DNA of 64,000 nucleotides, taken from Geminicoccaceae bacterium (lineage in GTDB: Bacteria > Pseudomonadota > Alphaproteobacteria > Geminicoccales > Geminicoccaceae). Shown in pieces: positions 33,890-42,698 of this stretch. How positions within the stretch are numbered: position 1 is the first letter of the stretch; each line of letters starts with the position of its first letter. The stretch lies in the NCBI GenBank assembly GCA_028285265.1, contig JANQPX010000016.1, positions 124,001 to 188,000 on the forward strand. The letters run 5' to 3'. The position numbers were made by a program, and so were the translations under genes. The notes under the pieces were generated by a model. That model did not search any database. It saw only the letters and a program-made list of their open reading frames with translations, and had not been told where the DNA came from.

Positions 33890-34834
33890 ATGGCAAGATT
33901 TGATGCGGTTTTTGTAGGTCTTACGATTCTTGACGTGGCGGGGCGACCGGTCGACGCGGTGCCGGAAGGTGGTGGCGTAGCTTTTATTGATGAGATTCGT
34001 ATGAACCCGGCGGGCACGGCCGCCGGTGCCGTCATGAACGCTTCGAAGCTTGGTCTTAGAACGGCAAGTGTCGCTTGCGTCGGTGACGACTCGATGGGCG
34101 ACTTCATCATCGACGCGTACGGTCGCATGAACATTGATTGTTCAATGATGCAGCGAACGACGGCTTGTCGAACCAGCGCAACCATCCTCCCAATCCGTCC
34201 CAATGGAGAACGCCCGGCTCTTCATAGTCGGGGCGCTTCTGACGAGCTCTTTGTTGCTGACGACGATTTTGACCGGGTCTGTGATGCCCGTTATCTGCAT
34301 CATGGCGGCACCGGATTGCTCAACAGCATGGATCAAGGCCAAAGCGCCAGGCTACTGGCTCATGCCAAGGGAAAGGGTCTTGTGACGACTTTCGATTTGA
34401 TCGCTCCTAGTGATCAAACCATGGCGCTGTTGGATGATCTCCTACCGCATATCGATTACTTCATGCCGTCGATGGAAGAGGCTGCCTTTATGTCGGGACA
34501 ATCCGACCCTGATGCCATCGCCAAGACATTTATGGAAAGAGGGGCCAAAACTTGTATCTTCAAATGGGGAGAGCGAGGCTCCTTTGTTCGAACGCGCGAT
34601 CGGAGCTTTCGCGTGCCGGCTTTTAAGGTCGATGTCTCGGACACCACGGGTTGTGGCGACAGCTATTGCGGGGGATTCATCGCGGGATTGGCTATGGGCG
34701 ACGACCTTGAGGACGCTGTGCTTTTGGGGACGGCAGTGTCCGGGCTTGTTGCCACAGGCCTTGGCTCGGATGCAGGTGTGGTCGACCTGGAAACGACAAG
34801 GCAGTTCATGAGAGCGGCCGAGCGTCTTCCGTGA
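33890..34834 (+). CDS. PfkB-family carbohydrate kinase
   Basis: 314 aa, with GGGAGG and a suitable spacer before the ATG. The N-terminal PfkB signature region holds GGGVAFIDEIRMNPAGTAAG (substrate glycine-rich loop, N-x-G-G-like with A variants). The C-terminal signature DTTGCGDSYCGGFIAGLAMG contains the catalytic D257 and the anion hole. This fits ribokinase/adenosine-kinase-like enzymes phosphorylating a sugar or nucleoside. Substrate cannot be predicted; no transporter or sugar catabolic operon is adjacent. It ends 146 bp before the 3' end of the chrR gene on the opposite strand. Confidence 0.9.
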   Translation: MARFDAVFVGLTILDVAGRPVDAVPEGGGVAFIDEIRMNPAGTAAGAVMNASKLGLRTASVACVGDDSMGDFIIDAYGRMNIDCSMMQRTTACRTSATILPIRPNGERPALHSRGASDELFVADDDFDRVCDARYLHHGGTGLLNSMDQGQSARLLAHAKGKGLVTTFDLIAPSDQTMALLDDLLPHIDYFMPSMEEAAFMSGQSDPDAIAKTFMERGAKTCIFKWGERGSFVRTRDRSFRVPAFKVDVSDTTGCGDSYCGGFIAGLAMGDDLEDAVLLGTAVSGLVATGLGSDAGVVDLETTRQFMRAAERLP

Positions 34835-34980
34835 CCGGCGCCTCGGTGTCGTACGGCAAGACATGACGCTCTTTGAGTCAGTCACAGCCATGACGTCGCG
34901 GTATTGAGCGCCGTCCCAACCCCTTAGTCAGCAGAGCGAGATAGGTGGCGTAGGGCGCTGCCGCACGGCGGTGCGCCAAT

Positions 34981-35649
34981 CTAGATCTTCAAGAAAGGAT
35001 TGATCAGCCGTCCGATTGGACTGGTCAGTTTGAGCGGCGCATCGGTTACGGTCAGGCAAAGGCAGTCCTCATCGTCGCCCGCGATGGGGCGATGATCGAC
35101 ATCGCTATCAGCTTCTGCAATGTCGCCACAACCGTAATGGCCGTGTCCGTCCCAAAAGCTGCCTTTGAGTACCAAGGTCAACTCACTCCCCTCGTGGGTG
35201 TGTCGAGGTGCGGCAGCACCAGAGCGGATCCACAGCAGTCTTGTCGCGTGGTTCGAGACCTCCGGTAGCAGTTCGAGCTCGGAGATTGCCCCTCGTTTCC
35301 GCCAGGGCATATCGCTGAGGGGACGATCCAAATAGTGACGTAATGGCTGGGGAATGTCTCGATTAATCGCCGGCATCGGGGCTGGTTCTTCAATCTCGAT
35401 AGGCGGATGTGGAAGCTCAATCCGTGCAAAAAGCCGGTCGAGACAGCCTGCGGACATCGTTTCTTGCGGTGCGTCGTCGAGTAGGACACCGCCTAACTGA
35501 TCGAGATGGTGCATTTCGTGGCGGCATCGAGCGCAAAGCGCTAGATGGGTTGCGATCACTAGCGCCATGGGTTCAGCAGCTGCGCCTGTGGCGTAATCGA
35601 GAAGGCGCTCGTCGCTTGGATGATGTTTTGGGAGGATGGGCATCGTCAT
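34981..35649 (-). CDS. chrR: ChrR-type zinc anti-sigma factor
   Basis: 222 aa, as in Rhodobacter sphaeroides ChrR. The N-terminal zinc anti-sigma domain shows H10, H35-x3-C39-x2-C42 (HLALCARC). The C-terminal cupin domain has the second metal set H150, H152, E156 and H186. All eight ligands of the characterised protein have an equivalent. Such proteins hold the ECF sigma factor RpoE inactive until singlet oxygen or related oxidants trigger release. The gene starts five bases after the sigma-factor stop, in one operon. Confidence 0.92.
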   Translation of the reverse strand: MTMPILPKHHPSDERLLDYATGAAAEPMALVIATHLALCARCRHEMHHLDQLGGVLLDDAPQETMSAGCLDRLFARIELPHPPIEIEEPAPMPAINRDIPQPLRHYLDRPLSDMPWRKRGAISELELLPEVSNHATRLLWIRSGAAAPRHTHEGSELTLVLKGSFWDGHGHYGCGDIAEADSDVDHRPIAGDDEDCLCLTVTDAPLKLTSPIGRLINPFLKI

Positions 35650-35654
35650 CGTTA

Positions 35655-36299
35655 CTACTCGAGTTTTTGGGTCGTCTGCCTCAATTTCGCGAGGGCGAGG
35701 CGCACCCGTGATTTCACTGTGCCGAGCGGCAACCCCAGTTCCGCGGCGATTTCGCTGTGGGGTTTGTCCTCGAAGAAATTCTTCTTCAGCACCTCAATTT
35801 GGTCTGGCGGCAGCGCATCGATCGCTGCGCGTAGTTTCGACGCTGTCTCTTCCTGTGCCACAACGGTCTCGCCTGCAGGCGCTTCACTCGCGGTGAGCGC
35901 CAGATCCTCAGGATCGATCTCCGGGCGGCGTTCCCGTCGGATGACATCGATGTGACGGTTCCTCGCTATGGTAAAGATCCATGTGCTAACCGATCCATGT
36001 TCTCGCTTGTACAGGCCTGCCCGCTTCCAGACTGTTAGCATCACATCTTGCGCTAGATCTTCCGCTTGAGCTGCTTCCGCCCCGCGTCGCCTGATAAACC
36101 CCTTTATTCTAGGAGCGAAATAGTCGAACAGCGATGCAAAGGCTGATCGATCCTGCCGTGACGCAATAGCTTCAAGCCATTCGCACAATATCTCAGGTGT
36201 TGCCGTCTTTTCGTCTGTGATCGTCACTTCCCCAGGGACCCAACGATGATCAGATGCATGCAATATTGGTTGTGCTGTGACCGTCGCTGCGATCGCCAT
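35655..36299 (-). CDS. rpoE: RpoE-type ECF sigma factor (ECF11-like)
   Basis: 214 aa. Region sigma-2 is seen in DYFAPRIKGFIRRRG and AEDLAQDVMLTVWKRAGLYK. Sigma-4 is in ALPPDQIEVLKKNFFEDKPH followed by a helix-turn-helix (AAELGLPLGTVKSRVRLALAKL). Placement directly before chrR identifies the singlet-oxygen stress sigma factor of the ECF11 class. The first 25 residues may be unconserved and the start could be later. A candidate autoregulated promoter is at 36332-36359, and further matching sites precede four neighbouring genes. Confidence 0.92.
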   Translation of the reverse strand: MAIAATVTAQPILHASDHRWVPGEVTITDEKTATPEILCEWLEAIASRQDRSAFASLFDYFAPRIKGFIRRRGAEAAQAEDLAQDVMLTVWKRAGLYKREHGSVSTWIFTIARNRHIDVIRRERRPEIDPEDLALTASEAPAGETVVAQEETASKLRAAIDALPPDQIEVLKKNFFEDKPHSEIAAELGLPLGTVKSRVRLALAKLRQTTQKLE

Positions 36300-36331
36300 C
36301 TGTTTTACCGATTTGGTTCCGAACTAACGCA

Positions 36332-36359
36332 TCTACGGGACTCCGGCAGTCTTGGATCT
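36332..36359 (-). promoter_or_regulatory. Putative RpoE promoter of rpoE-chrR
   Basis: On the minus strand -35 AGATCC (36359-36354), 16 bp, -10 CGTAGA (36337-36332). Start site predicted about 27 bases before the ATG. It shares the motif and the exact spacing with four other sites nearby. Confidence 0.6.
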
Positions 36360-36382
36360 CCATCGAAATTCTCTTGGCCAAA

Positions 36383-36410
36383 AAATCCGATCTCATCGCA
36401 CCGGCGTAAC
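36383..36410 (+). promoter_or_regulatory. Putative RpoE promoter of the DUF3833 gene
   Basis: -35 AAATCC (36383-36388), 16 bp, -10 CGTAAC (36405-36410), about 115 bp upstream of ATG 36526. Back-to-back with the rpoE promoter. Confidence 0.5.
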
Positions 36411-36525
36411 CTTAGGACGAATACCAACCAAACAAGCTGAGATCCTGAGGGAATCACTCAGACACACCGGCCCCAACAGAATGGTGCCACCGATCTAACC
36501 GACGCTTGATGAGAGGATCCGCTTA

Positions 36526-37101
36526 ATGAAGCCGCTTCATCGGCCTACCGTTCGGAGCAAGCCCCAGTTTGTGATCGAAGATTATTTCCTAGGTCGCACG
36601 TTTGCTTGGGGTCTTTTCGTGGATCGGTTTGGCCGCGTCCGCCGCGAATTCAGCGTCGACATCACTGGCGAATTCGACGATGGACGTCTCGTCCTGAAGG
36701 AAGACTTCGACTTTGATGACGGTGAGCGCTCCCAGCGCCATTGGTTGATCACGCCGCTTGGTGATGGACGCTACCGGGGCAGCGCAGATGATGTCGTCGG
36801 CACGGCGAATGGTGAGGTCAAGGGCAACTGCTTGCGTTGGTCTTACGACCTCAACCTACGCATCGGGCCGCGGCTTTGGCGCGTGCATCTCGACGATGTG
36901 ATGCTTCTTCAGAACGATCAGATCCTTCTCAACCGCGCGAGCATGACGAAATACGGAGTGAGATTGGGGGAGATCATGATCTGCTTCCAGAAAGAGGTGC
37001 AAACCAGAGAAAACTGGCCTGCCGACGTCAAGATCACGGACACCGTTACGAGGAGGTCAGTTCTGTTGGATCGTGATCTTGTGTCGGCACGTTCAGCGTG
37101 A
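36526..37101 (+). CDS. DUF3833 family protein
   Basis: 191 aa. The family pattern is clear: EDYFLGRTFAWGLFVDRFGR, EFSVDITGEFDDGRLVLKED, DDGERSQRHWLI, and the C-terminal LLQNDQILLNRASMTKYGVRLGE-type strand. Members are beta-sheet proteins of unknown biochemical function, often lipoproteins; here no lipobox or signal peptide is visible. DUF3833 genes are recurrent members of RpoE-dependent stress regulons in photosynthetic and marine Alphaproteobacteria. Here the gene is divergent from rpoE-chrR with a candidate RpoE promoter. Confidence 0.85.
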   Translation: MKPLHRPTVRSKPQFVIEDYFLGRTFAWGLFVDRFGRVRREFSVDITGEFDDGRLVLKEDFDFDDGERSQRHWLITPLGDGRYRGSADDVVGTANGEVKGNCLRWSYDLNLRIGPRLWRVHLDDVMLLQNDQILLNRASMTKYGVRLGEIMICFQKEVQTRENWPADVKITDTVTRRSVLLDRDLVSARSA

Positions 37102-37278
37102 CATGGGCCGATATTAGGCTCGATAGGGTTTGCTCGTCGGACGGCGGACGCTGCCTGCGTGACGCTGGGTCCTTAGGGTTCAATAGGAGCGACGCACGAA
37201 ATCGGTCCATTGACGGATCGAAACGAGCCTCATCGCATTGAGGTTTGCATGAAAGTCGGATCGCTCCTCTTAAGTGAA

Positions 37279-37306
37279 TGATCCGAGTCGTTAGTACTAG
37301 CGTAGG
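37279..37306 (+). promoter_or_regulatory. Putative RpoE promoter upstream of a small gene and UbiH-like hydroxylase
   Basis: Perfect -35 TGATCC (37279-37284), 16 bp, -10 CGTAGG (37301-37306). Predicted start about 35 bases before ATG 37348. Best match of the set. Confidence 0.7.
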
Positions 37307-37347
37307 TTTTGTGGTTAACCCAATCACGCAACGCATGGAAAGAACTG

Positions 37348-37530
37348 ATGACAACAACGATGCGCGAGGCGGCCCGGGAGGCTGCAAAATTGCTATGGGC
37401 AGCGGATGAATATCGCTTGCGCGGCGAACGCAGCTCGCATTTACGGGACAGTGCGGAGCGCATAGCCGAACAACTCGAGCAGCTGGCAGCTTCTACACTC
37501 TGTGGAGACGTTTCACGGCAATCAAAATGA
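37348..37530 (+). CDS. Small helical protein, likely RpoE regulon member
   Basis: 60 aa from ATG 37348, with GGAAAG five bases upstream. It is almost entirely helical and charged (REAAREAAKLLWAADEYRL, then DSAERIAEQLEQLAAS), with amphipathic character and no signal peptide. It lies 35 bp downstream of the predicted start of the best RpoE-type promoter in the window, which argues that the frame is expressed. Followed by the UbiH-like gene on the same strand. Family unknown. Confidence 0.55.
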   Translation: MTTTMREAAREAAKLLWAADEYRLRGERSSHLRDSAERIAEQLEQLAASTLCGDVSRQSK

Positions 37531-37692
37531 GCTGATGTTGGGGAACTCGGTCATGGAAACGCTCCGGTTGGCCAGGCTCATAATCATTCTAGCGAGTTGG
37601 TACGTCGTCATGCGCGTCCAAACCGGCTCTCGTGATGCCTTGATGGCGTGACTGGCTTAGCCCTCGACGAACAGCAGGAAGTGTTAGCAACG

Positions 37693-38916
37693 ATGACGAA
37701 GATAGCGCGTTATGATGTGGCGATCGTTGGTGGCGGGATTGTGGGCCTGAGTGCAGCCTTGATCGCTGAACAGGCGGGTGCACGTGTTGCATTGATCGAC
37801 CGTGGGCCGGCACCGTCAAACCGCTCGAGGGCTGATGGTCGAACCGCTGCTTTGCTCAACCCCGCTATCGCACTCCTTGATCGGTTGGGCGTTTGGCGCA
37901 GTTTGATCGCGCGTTCAGCGCCGCTCGAAGCCCTGCGCATCGTTAACTTAAAAGATAAGCGTGCCGCCAATGCTGATCTGACATTTCATGCTGACGAAGT
38001 CGGACATGAAGCATTCGGCTACAATGTTCCTAATGATGCACTAAGCCAGTCTCTTCATGCGAAGGTGTGCGCGCTTGATGGTGTCACGCTCGTCACCAAC
38101 ATGGCCGCTTCTTCGATCAATATCGTTGGTGATCAAGGCATTTTGACTCTTGACGATGGCAGGCATATCGGAGCGAGACTGTTGGTTGCGGCGGATGGAC
38201 GTCACTCCGTGCTCCGGCAGGCCCTGGGCGTCGACACCCAACGTCGTGATTATGGCCAGCTGGCGATTGTGTGTAGCTTTGATCATGAGCGCTCGCACCG
38301 TGCAACGTCGACAGAGTTGCACCGACCCGGGGGGCCTTTCACGATGGTCCCGTTGCCGGGTAAGCGATCAAGCCTGGTTTGGGTCGAGTTGACTGAGAAG
38401 GCCAATGCGCTGATGGCGCTTGATGACGATTCCTTTCGTCATGAGCTTGATATGCAGGCATCGCCTTGGCTTGGGCACGTTCGCAATGTGTCGGCACGGC
38501 GTAGTTATTCGCTGAGTGGCATCTTGGCCAAATCCTTGACAGCGCCGAGAACTGTTCTGATGGGCGAGGCCGCCCATGCCCTCAGTCCGATCGGGGCGCA
38601 AGGCCTCAATCTGTCCTTGGAGGATGTTGCGCTCCTCGGCGACCTTATCGGTGACGCGCTGTCGGCAAAGGGTGATCCCGGGTCCACGATACTGCTTGAA
38701 GCTTATCGTAGGAAGCGCATGCCCGATATCCGTGCCAGATACCTCGCGATCGATTGCCTCAATCGTATGGTCGCGAGCGATTGGCGCTTTATTGGACTGG
38801 CCCGCGCAACAGGGCTTCAAGCGTTGGCCAAGCTTCCTTTCGTTCGCCGCCAGCTGATGAACGCGATGATGACGCCTGTTGCACTGCCGAGTGCTCTCGC
38901 ACGCATAGCTGCGTAG
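37693..38916 (+). CDS. UbiH/COQ6-family FAD-dependent hydroxylase
   Basis: 407 aa from ATG 37693. N-terminal Rossmann fold YDVAIVGGGIVGLSAALIAE binds the FAD adenine-ribose. RADGRTAALLNPAIALLDRL is typical of the ubiquinone hydroxylase group. The second FAD motif GEAAHALSPIGAQGLNLSLE is characteristic of UbiH/UbiF/UbiI/COQ6. It should insert oxygen into an aromatic ring of a ubiquinone intermediate or similar quinone. It follows a candidate RpoE promoter and the small gene, suggesting it is induced by photo-oxidative stress. A UbiG-like methyltransferase gene lies 0.8 kb downstream. Confidence 0.85.
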   Translation: MTKIARYDVAIVGGGIVGLSAALIAEQAGARVALIDRGPAPSNRSRADGRTAALLNPAIALLDRLGVWRSLIARSAPLEALRIVNLKDKRAANADLTFHADEVGHEAFGYNVPNDALSQSLHAKVCALDGVTLVTNMAASSINIVGDQGILTLDDGRHIGARLLVAADGRHSVLRQALGVDTQRRDYGQLAIVCSFDHERSHRATSTELHRPGGPFTMVPLPGKRSSLVWVELTEKANALMALDDDSFRHELDMQASPWLGHVRNVSARRSYSLSGILAKSLTAPRTVLMGEAAHALSPIGAQGLNLSLEDVALLGDLIGDALSAKGDPGSTILLEAYRRKRMPDIRARYLAIDCLNRMVASDWRFIGLARATGLQALAKLPFVRRQLMNAMMTPVALPSALARIAA

Positions 38917-38987
38917 TCCGAACAAAGAAAATTTTAGAAGTATTTGACGTTCCTGAGAACACTATTATTAATAATCATTAATAAATG

Positions 38988-39015
38988 TGAACTAATAAAC
39001 TCTAATCATCGTAAT
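38988..39015 (+). promoter_or_regulatory. Putative RpoE promoter of the fasciclin gene
   Basis: -35 TGAACT (38988-38993), 16 bp, -10 CGTAAT (39010-39015). About 83 bp before ATG 39098, in an AT-rich upstream region. Confidence 0.5.
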
Positions 39016-39097
39016 AATTCACGAAATTCGTAGTGAGCTGTGAAGCTAATTTCGCAGTCTTGCTTGAGTGCAACCTCATCTTGTCGGAGTTCTTGCG

Positions 39098-39583
39098 ATG
39101 TCTTTTAAATCTCGCCTCCTGGGTGGCGCTGTCATTGCGCCGCTGGCCTTCGCCTCTGCAGGTGTACAGGCCGCTGATATTGTCGATACGGCGGTTCAGG
39201 CTGGTCAATTCGAGACGTTGGTAGCTGCCGTCCAGGCGGCAGACCTGGTCGACACATTGAAGGGCGATGGCCCCTTCACCGTGTTTGCACCGACGGACGA
39301 CGCGTTTGCCAAGTTGCCGGCAGGGACTGTTGACGATCTGTTGAAGCCCGAGAACAAGGACCAACTGACCGCGATCTTAACGTATCATGTGGTACCGGGG
39401 AAGACGATGTCGGGTGACATCGCCGGCCAGACCTTGGAGGTGGCATCTGTTCAGGGTGACACGATCGCGATCGACGCCACTGACGGTGTGAAGGTCGATG
39501 GTGCAATCGTCGTCTCTGCTGACATTGAGACGGAAAACGGCGTCATTCATGTGATCGACACGGTGATCATGCCCGAGATGTAA
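39098..39583 (+). CDS. Secreted fasciclin (FAS1) domain protein
   Basis: 161 aa from ATG 39098, with GGAG eight bases upstream. A signal peptide ([20 protein letters not shown]) is followed by one FAS1 domain. H1 box: [22 protein letters not shown] motif: [16 protein letters not shown]2 box: [13 protein letters not shown]. Single-domain bacterial FAS1 proteins are periplasmic or secreted adhesion-related proteins. The upstream ECF-type site suggests stress control. The gene is followed by a strong terminator. Confidence 0.92.
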   Translation: MSFKSRLLGGAVIAPLAFASAGVQAADIVDTAVQAGQFETLVAAVQAADLVDTLKGDGPFTVFAPTDDAFAKLPAGTVDDLLKPENKDQLTAILTYHVVPGKTMSGDIAGQTLEVASVQGDTIAIDATDGVKVDGAIVVSADIETENGVIHVIDTVIMPEM

Positions 39584-39693
39584 GGGTTTTCCTGCGGCGT
39601 CGTGACCGAGGAAGCCACGTATACCGTTACGTTTCCCCAATCCGTGAATGGAATACTAGCCCCTTGGGACCCCCCTTTTCATTCACGGTCATT

Positions 39694-39727
39694 CGAGCCA
39701 GGGCGACAGCTCTGGCTCGCTTTTTTT
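39694..39727 (+). terminator. Rho-independent terminator after the fasciclin gene
   Basis: CGAGCCAG and CTGGCTCG pair perfectly around a ten-base loop, followed by C and seven T on the plus strand. Confidence 0.9.
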
Positions 39728-39739
39728 GAAGGGCAATTC

Positions 39740-40462
39740 ATGGATCTCGCTAACCAAAGCCAGGCTCGCAACGATCTTTCCATCTATGACGCGGCAGCGT
39801 CGAATTGGTGGACCGGACAAACCCGTTGGGTCCGAACGCTCAGCAAACTCGTGCCAGCGCGGCTTGCGCAATTTGATCGTATCATCGACTGGACAGATAA
39901 GGATGTGCTGGATCTAGGTTGTGCCGGCGGTTTCATGGCGGAGGCTCTCGCGAAACGTGGCGCTGTCGTCACCGGCATTGATCCAGCGGAACAGGCGATT
40001 GATGCCGCGCGCGCCCACGCTTCACAAGAAGACTTGACGATTCGATATGATGTTGGCGTCGGTGAAGCTCTGCCCTATCCGGCAAACACCTTCGACGCTG
40101 TCGTTTGCGTTGACGTGCTGGAGCATGTCGAGGATCTCGAACGGGTGATCGAGGAGAGCTCACGTGTATTAAGGCCAGGCGGCCTCTTTCTATTCGATAC
40201 GATCAATCGCAATCCCTTGGCTCATTTGGTGGTGATCACCTTCGCTGAGGATTGGCTTCGACTCTTGCCAAAAGGCACCCACGACCTGGAACGATTCATC
40301 CGGCCGAGCGAACTGCAGGCGATCTTCGCACGCCATGCGTTGGCACCGGGCCCGATCACTGGACTTGGCCCACGTTGGATTGATCGGCAAGGTGACTTTG
40401 TCTTTGGACGCCTACCATTCAAGGGCATTCTTTACATGGGCAGTGCAACAAAGGCGGGATGA
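39740..40462 (+). CDS. UbiG-like SAM-dependent O-methyltransferase
   Basis: 240 aa from ATG 39740 with GAAGGG six bases upstream. It begins immediately after the terminator; any further upstream frame would read through the hairpin. SAM motif I is VLDLGCAGGFMAEALAKRGA, then GIDPAEQAIDAAR and post-I DAVVCVDVLEHVEDL; motif III is VLRPGGLFLFDTINRN. The N-terminus with ASNWWTGQTRW and the RTL region follow the UbiG/COQ3 pattern, which methylates hydroxyls of the quinone ring. The identity of the real ring substrate is uncertain. It starts an operon with an alpha/beta hydrolase (ATGA overlap). Confidence 0.8.
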   Translation: MDLANQSQARNDLSIYDAAASNWWTGQTRWVRTLSKLVPARLAQFDRIIDWTDKDVLDLGCAGGFMAEALAKRGAVVTGIDPAEQAIDAARAHASQEDLTIRYDVGVGEALPYPANTFDAVVCVDVLEHVEDLERVIEESSRVLRPGGLFLFDTINRNPLAHLVVITFAEDWLRLLPKGTHDLERFIRPSELQAIFARHALAPGPITGLGPRWIDRQGDFVFGRLPFKGILYMGSATKAG

Positions 40463-41253
40463 TCGTCTTTGGTCGCTCCAACGGAGCCAAGACCTTGCTG
40501 CATAGGTTGATCATCGCATTGATTGCGGTTGCGGCCGTCGCTCTGAGCATCTGGCAGATCAGGTCTCATGCCGCGGGGTTGATCGTCGACGAGCGCACGA
40601 TTGGCACGACACCGGTGACCATCTTTCGCGCAGAAGACAGTATGCCAGCCCCTGCCATTGTCATCGCCCATGGCTTTGCTGGCTCGCAGCAACTCATGGC
40701 GCCATTTGCCGTCAGCCTGGCGAATGCGGGCTATGTCGCTGTGACCTTTGACTTTCAGGGTCATGGTCGCAATCCGATCCCGCTATCGGGCGATGTCACC
40801 GCCAGCGATGGCGCAACGGCTCATTTGCTCGCTGAATTACAAGAAATCACGACCTTCACGAGAAACCTTCCTATAACCACCGACCAGGTCACGTTTCTTG
40901 GTCATTCGATGGCATCCGACATCGTCATTCGCGCCGCTATCGCTGACCCGTCGATTGCGGCAACCATCGCTGTCTCGCCTTATTCGCCCGCCATTACTGC
41001 AACAGAGCCGAGGAACCTGTTGATGATTGTCGGGGAGTGGGAGCGATTCCTTGCAAGCGAGGCCCTGAGCGCGGTCGAGCTGATGACCGGTCGTCCTTCG
41101 TTGGAAGGCGTGACCTATAGACTTGTCGAGGCGGGTTCCGCGAGACGTCTGGTTCTTGCCGACACGACAGAACATGTCAGTGTTCTCTACAGCGGTGAAA
41201 GTCTTCAGGAGGCGCGAGATTGGCTGAATATGACTTTTGACCGTCATCACTAG
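40459..41253 (+). CDS. Membrane-anchored alpha/beta hydrolase
   Basis: 264 aa whose ATG overlaps the methyltransferase stop by four bases. One N-terminal membrane helix (LLHRLIIALIAVAAVALSIW) precedes an alpha/beta hydrolase core. It shows the oxyanion segment VIAHGFAGSQQL, TFDFQGHGRNP, the nucleophile elbow GHSMASD and a late His (TTEHVSV). Family members include lipases, dienelactone hydrolases and peptidases. The substrate is unknown. Directly followed by a polytopic membrane protein gene. Confidence 0.82.
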   Translation: MIVFGRSNGAKTLLHRLIIALIAVAAVALSIWQIRSHAAGLIVDERTIGTTPVTIFRAEDSMPAPAIVIAHGFAGSQQLMAPFAVSLANAGYVAVTFDFQGHGRNPIPLSGDVTASDGATAHLLAELQEITTFTRNLPITTDQVTFLGHSMASDIVIRAAIADPSIAATIAVSPYSPAITATEPRNLLMIVGEWERFLASEALSAVELMTGRPSLEGVTYRLVEAGSARRLVLADTTEHVSVLYSGESLQEARDWLNMTFDRHH

Positions 41254-41259
41254 GGGGAT

Positions 41260-42000
41260 TTGGATCAGCGCGGTCCATGGCTCGCTCTTCTATTCGTCGG
41301 TATCGTCATGCTTGCCTGGTCGCTCTCCTGTTTCTTGCCGAGAAGTGATGTCGATGGTGCCGTGAGAGCCCTACCAAAACGCCACTTCTTCCTGTTGGCA
41401 GCTGGTCCAGCTTTCGCGACGCCCTTGTTGCTTTGGCCGCTTCCTCTCAATTTTCTTCCTGTTCTCGTCGCCGACTACCTCGTCGTTCATTTCGCGCTCT
41501 ACGGCCTTTTGACGTTACTCGGACTTTGGTATTGCGGCATTGATTTTCCACGGATCAGGGGGCCCCAATTCGGTCGTGCGACGACATGTGTCACGCTCTT
41601 TGGGATCTTCGCAATTGGCCTTCCCATCGATACTTTTGTGGCCTCCTTCTGGCCACACCAGGGACGTTGGCCCATCATGGTCTGGCTTGCTATCGGCATC
41701 ATCGCCTATACGGTCGCCGATGAATGGCTCTGTCGGCGACCCGAAGCACCGCGTGGCGCCTTTCCCTTCACAAAAGTCTGTTTTCTTGTCTCACTTGCTG
41801 TCGCCGTCGCTCTTAATCTTCATGAGCTCTTTTTCTTGATCATCATCGCGCCGGTCATCCTATTGTTTTTTCTTATCTACGGGATGATGAGCCACTGGGT
41901 TTATAGCGCCACCTATCATCCCGGCGTTGCCGGTATCGCCAACGGCTTAGCTTTTGCTTGGGCGCTTGGCGTCACCTTTCCGCTGCTGGCGACTTGGTGA
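41260..42000 (+). CDS. Polytopic membrane protein, operon partner of the hydrolase
   Basis: 246 aa from TTG 41260; a later start at ATG 41308 cannot be excluded and the Shine-Dalgarno placement is ambiguous. About six or seven hydrophobic segments are seen (LALLFVGIVMLAWSLSCFL near the N-terminus, AVAVALNLHELFFLIIIAP further on). No known transporter signature was recognised. It begins seven bases after the hydrolase stop, and the two may form one enzyme: related proteins are sometimes fused, with a hydrolase domain before such membrane segments. That fusion is recalled and not verified. Confidence 0.65.
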   Translation: MDQRGPWLALLFVGIVMLAWSLSCFLPRSDVDGAVRALPKRHFFLLAAGPAFATPLLLWPLPLNFLPVLVADYLVVHFALYGLLTLLGLWYCGIDFPRIRGPQFGRATTCVTLFGIFAIGLPIDTFVASFWPHQGRWPIMVWLAIGIIAYTVADEWLCRRPEAPRGAFPFTKVCFLVSLAVAVALNLHELFFLIIIAPVILLFFLIYGMMSHWVYSATYHPGVAGIANGLAFAWALGVTFPLLATW

Positions 42001-42181
42001 CCGGATATCACCGATACCGATGTCACCTTATCAGGAGTCGGATCATGACCACCGGCTCAGATGCGCGATTGGCAAAACCAACGAACAGTTTCGGCGAGCG
42101 CATGCCTTGATCACGATGTTCGTATGTCCAGAAGACATGTTTTTGTGCGGGAAGCGTTTTCTAAGAGGTTGCTTTGAACCG

Positions 42182-42640
42182 CTAGATGGCTTGTCCAACC
42201 TTTTGGGGCGCTGACACGGCTGTCGTCATCCACGCACCTGCTTCTTCACCCTCGGCAACCTGCTCTACCGTCCACTTGCATGCATAAGCGTCACCGGCCT
42301 TCGAGACGATGGTAACGGTGAAGCTCGCCTGACCGTCTGTGCGTAAGGTCTCTTCGATTTGATGCGTGCGATGGTTCAACAGCATGTTGTAAAGCGGCCC
42401 TTTGACCATCTCTGCGAAGCGTGGCAGCGGCCCCGTCATGCGCTTATTGTTGGGATGGGCGAAGATCCAGGTTTGCTCGATTCCGTCATCGGTCGTTTCG
42501 GCGTTGTTCGTCTGCAGCGCAGTCAATTGGATCGCAACCACTTCCTCTGGCGTCAATTCAGGATTGGGCTCAATCAGCTCCGCTGCCCAAGATGTTGATA
42601 TTGCGAACGCCAAAGAAACCAAAATTGACAGTAGCTTCAT
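42182..42640 (-). CDS. Exported DUF4864 domain protein
   Basis: 152 aa. A clear signal peptide (LLSILVSLAFAISTSWAAE) is followed by the DUF4864 pattern: VVAIQLTALQTN, GIEQTWIFAHPNNKRMTGP, MVKGPLYNMLLNH. These are periplasmic proteins of unknown function widespread in Rhodobacterales and Hyphomicrobiales. A matched RpoE-type promoter lies 59 bases upstream. Start supported by an in-frame ATG at 42640; no strong SD visible. Confidence 0.8.
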   Translation of the reverse strand: MKLLSILVSLAFAISTSWAAELIEPNPELTPEEVVAIQLTALQTNNAETTDDGIEQTWIFAHPNNKRMTGPLPRFAEMVKGPLYNMLLNHRTHQIEETLRTDGQASFTVTIVSKAGDAYACKWTVEQVAEGEEAGAWMTTAVSAPQKVGQAI

Positions 42641-42698
42641 GAGCTAGTCTCCATAGTCATCACTGGTCCGAACATGCGAAATGAGAACACATGAAACA

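Noticed and set aside
39603..39630. TGACCG, 16 bp, CGTTAC as a further RpoE promoter for the UbiG-like operon
   Set aside because: Weak in both boxes and a strong terminator lies between it and the gene.
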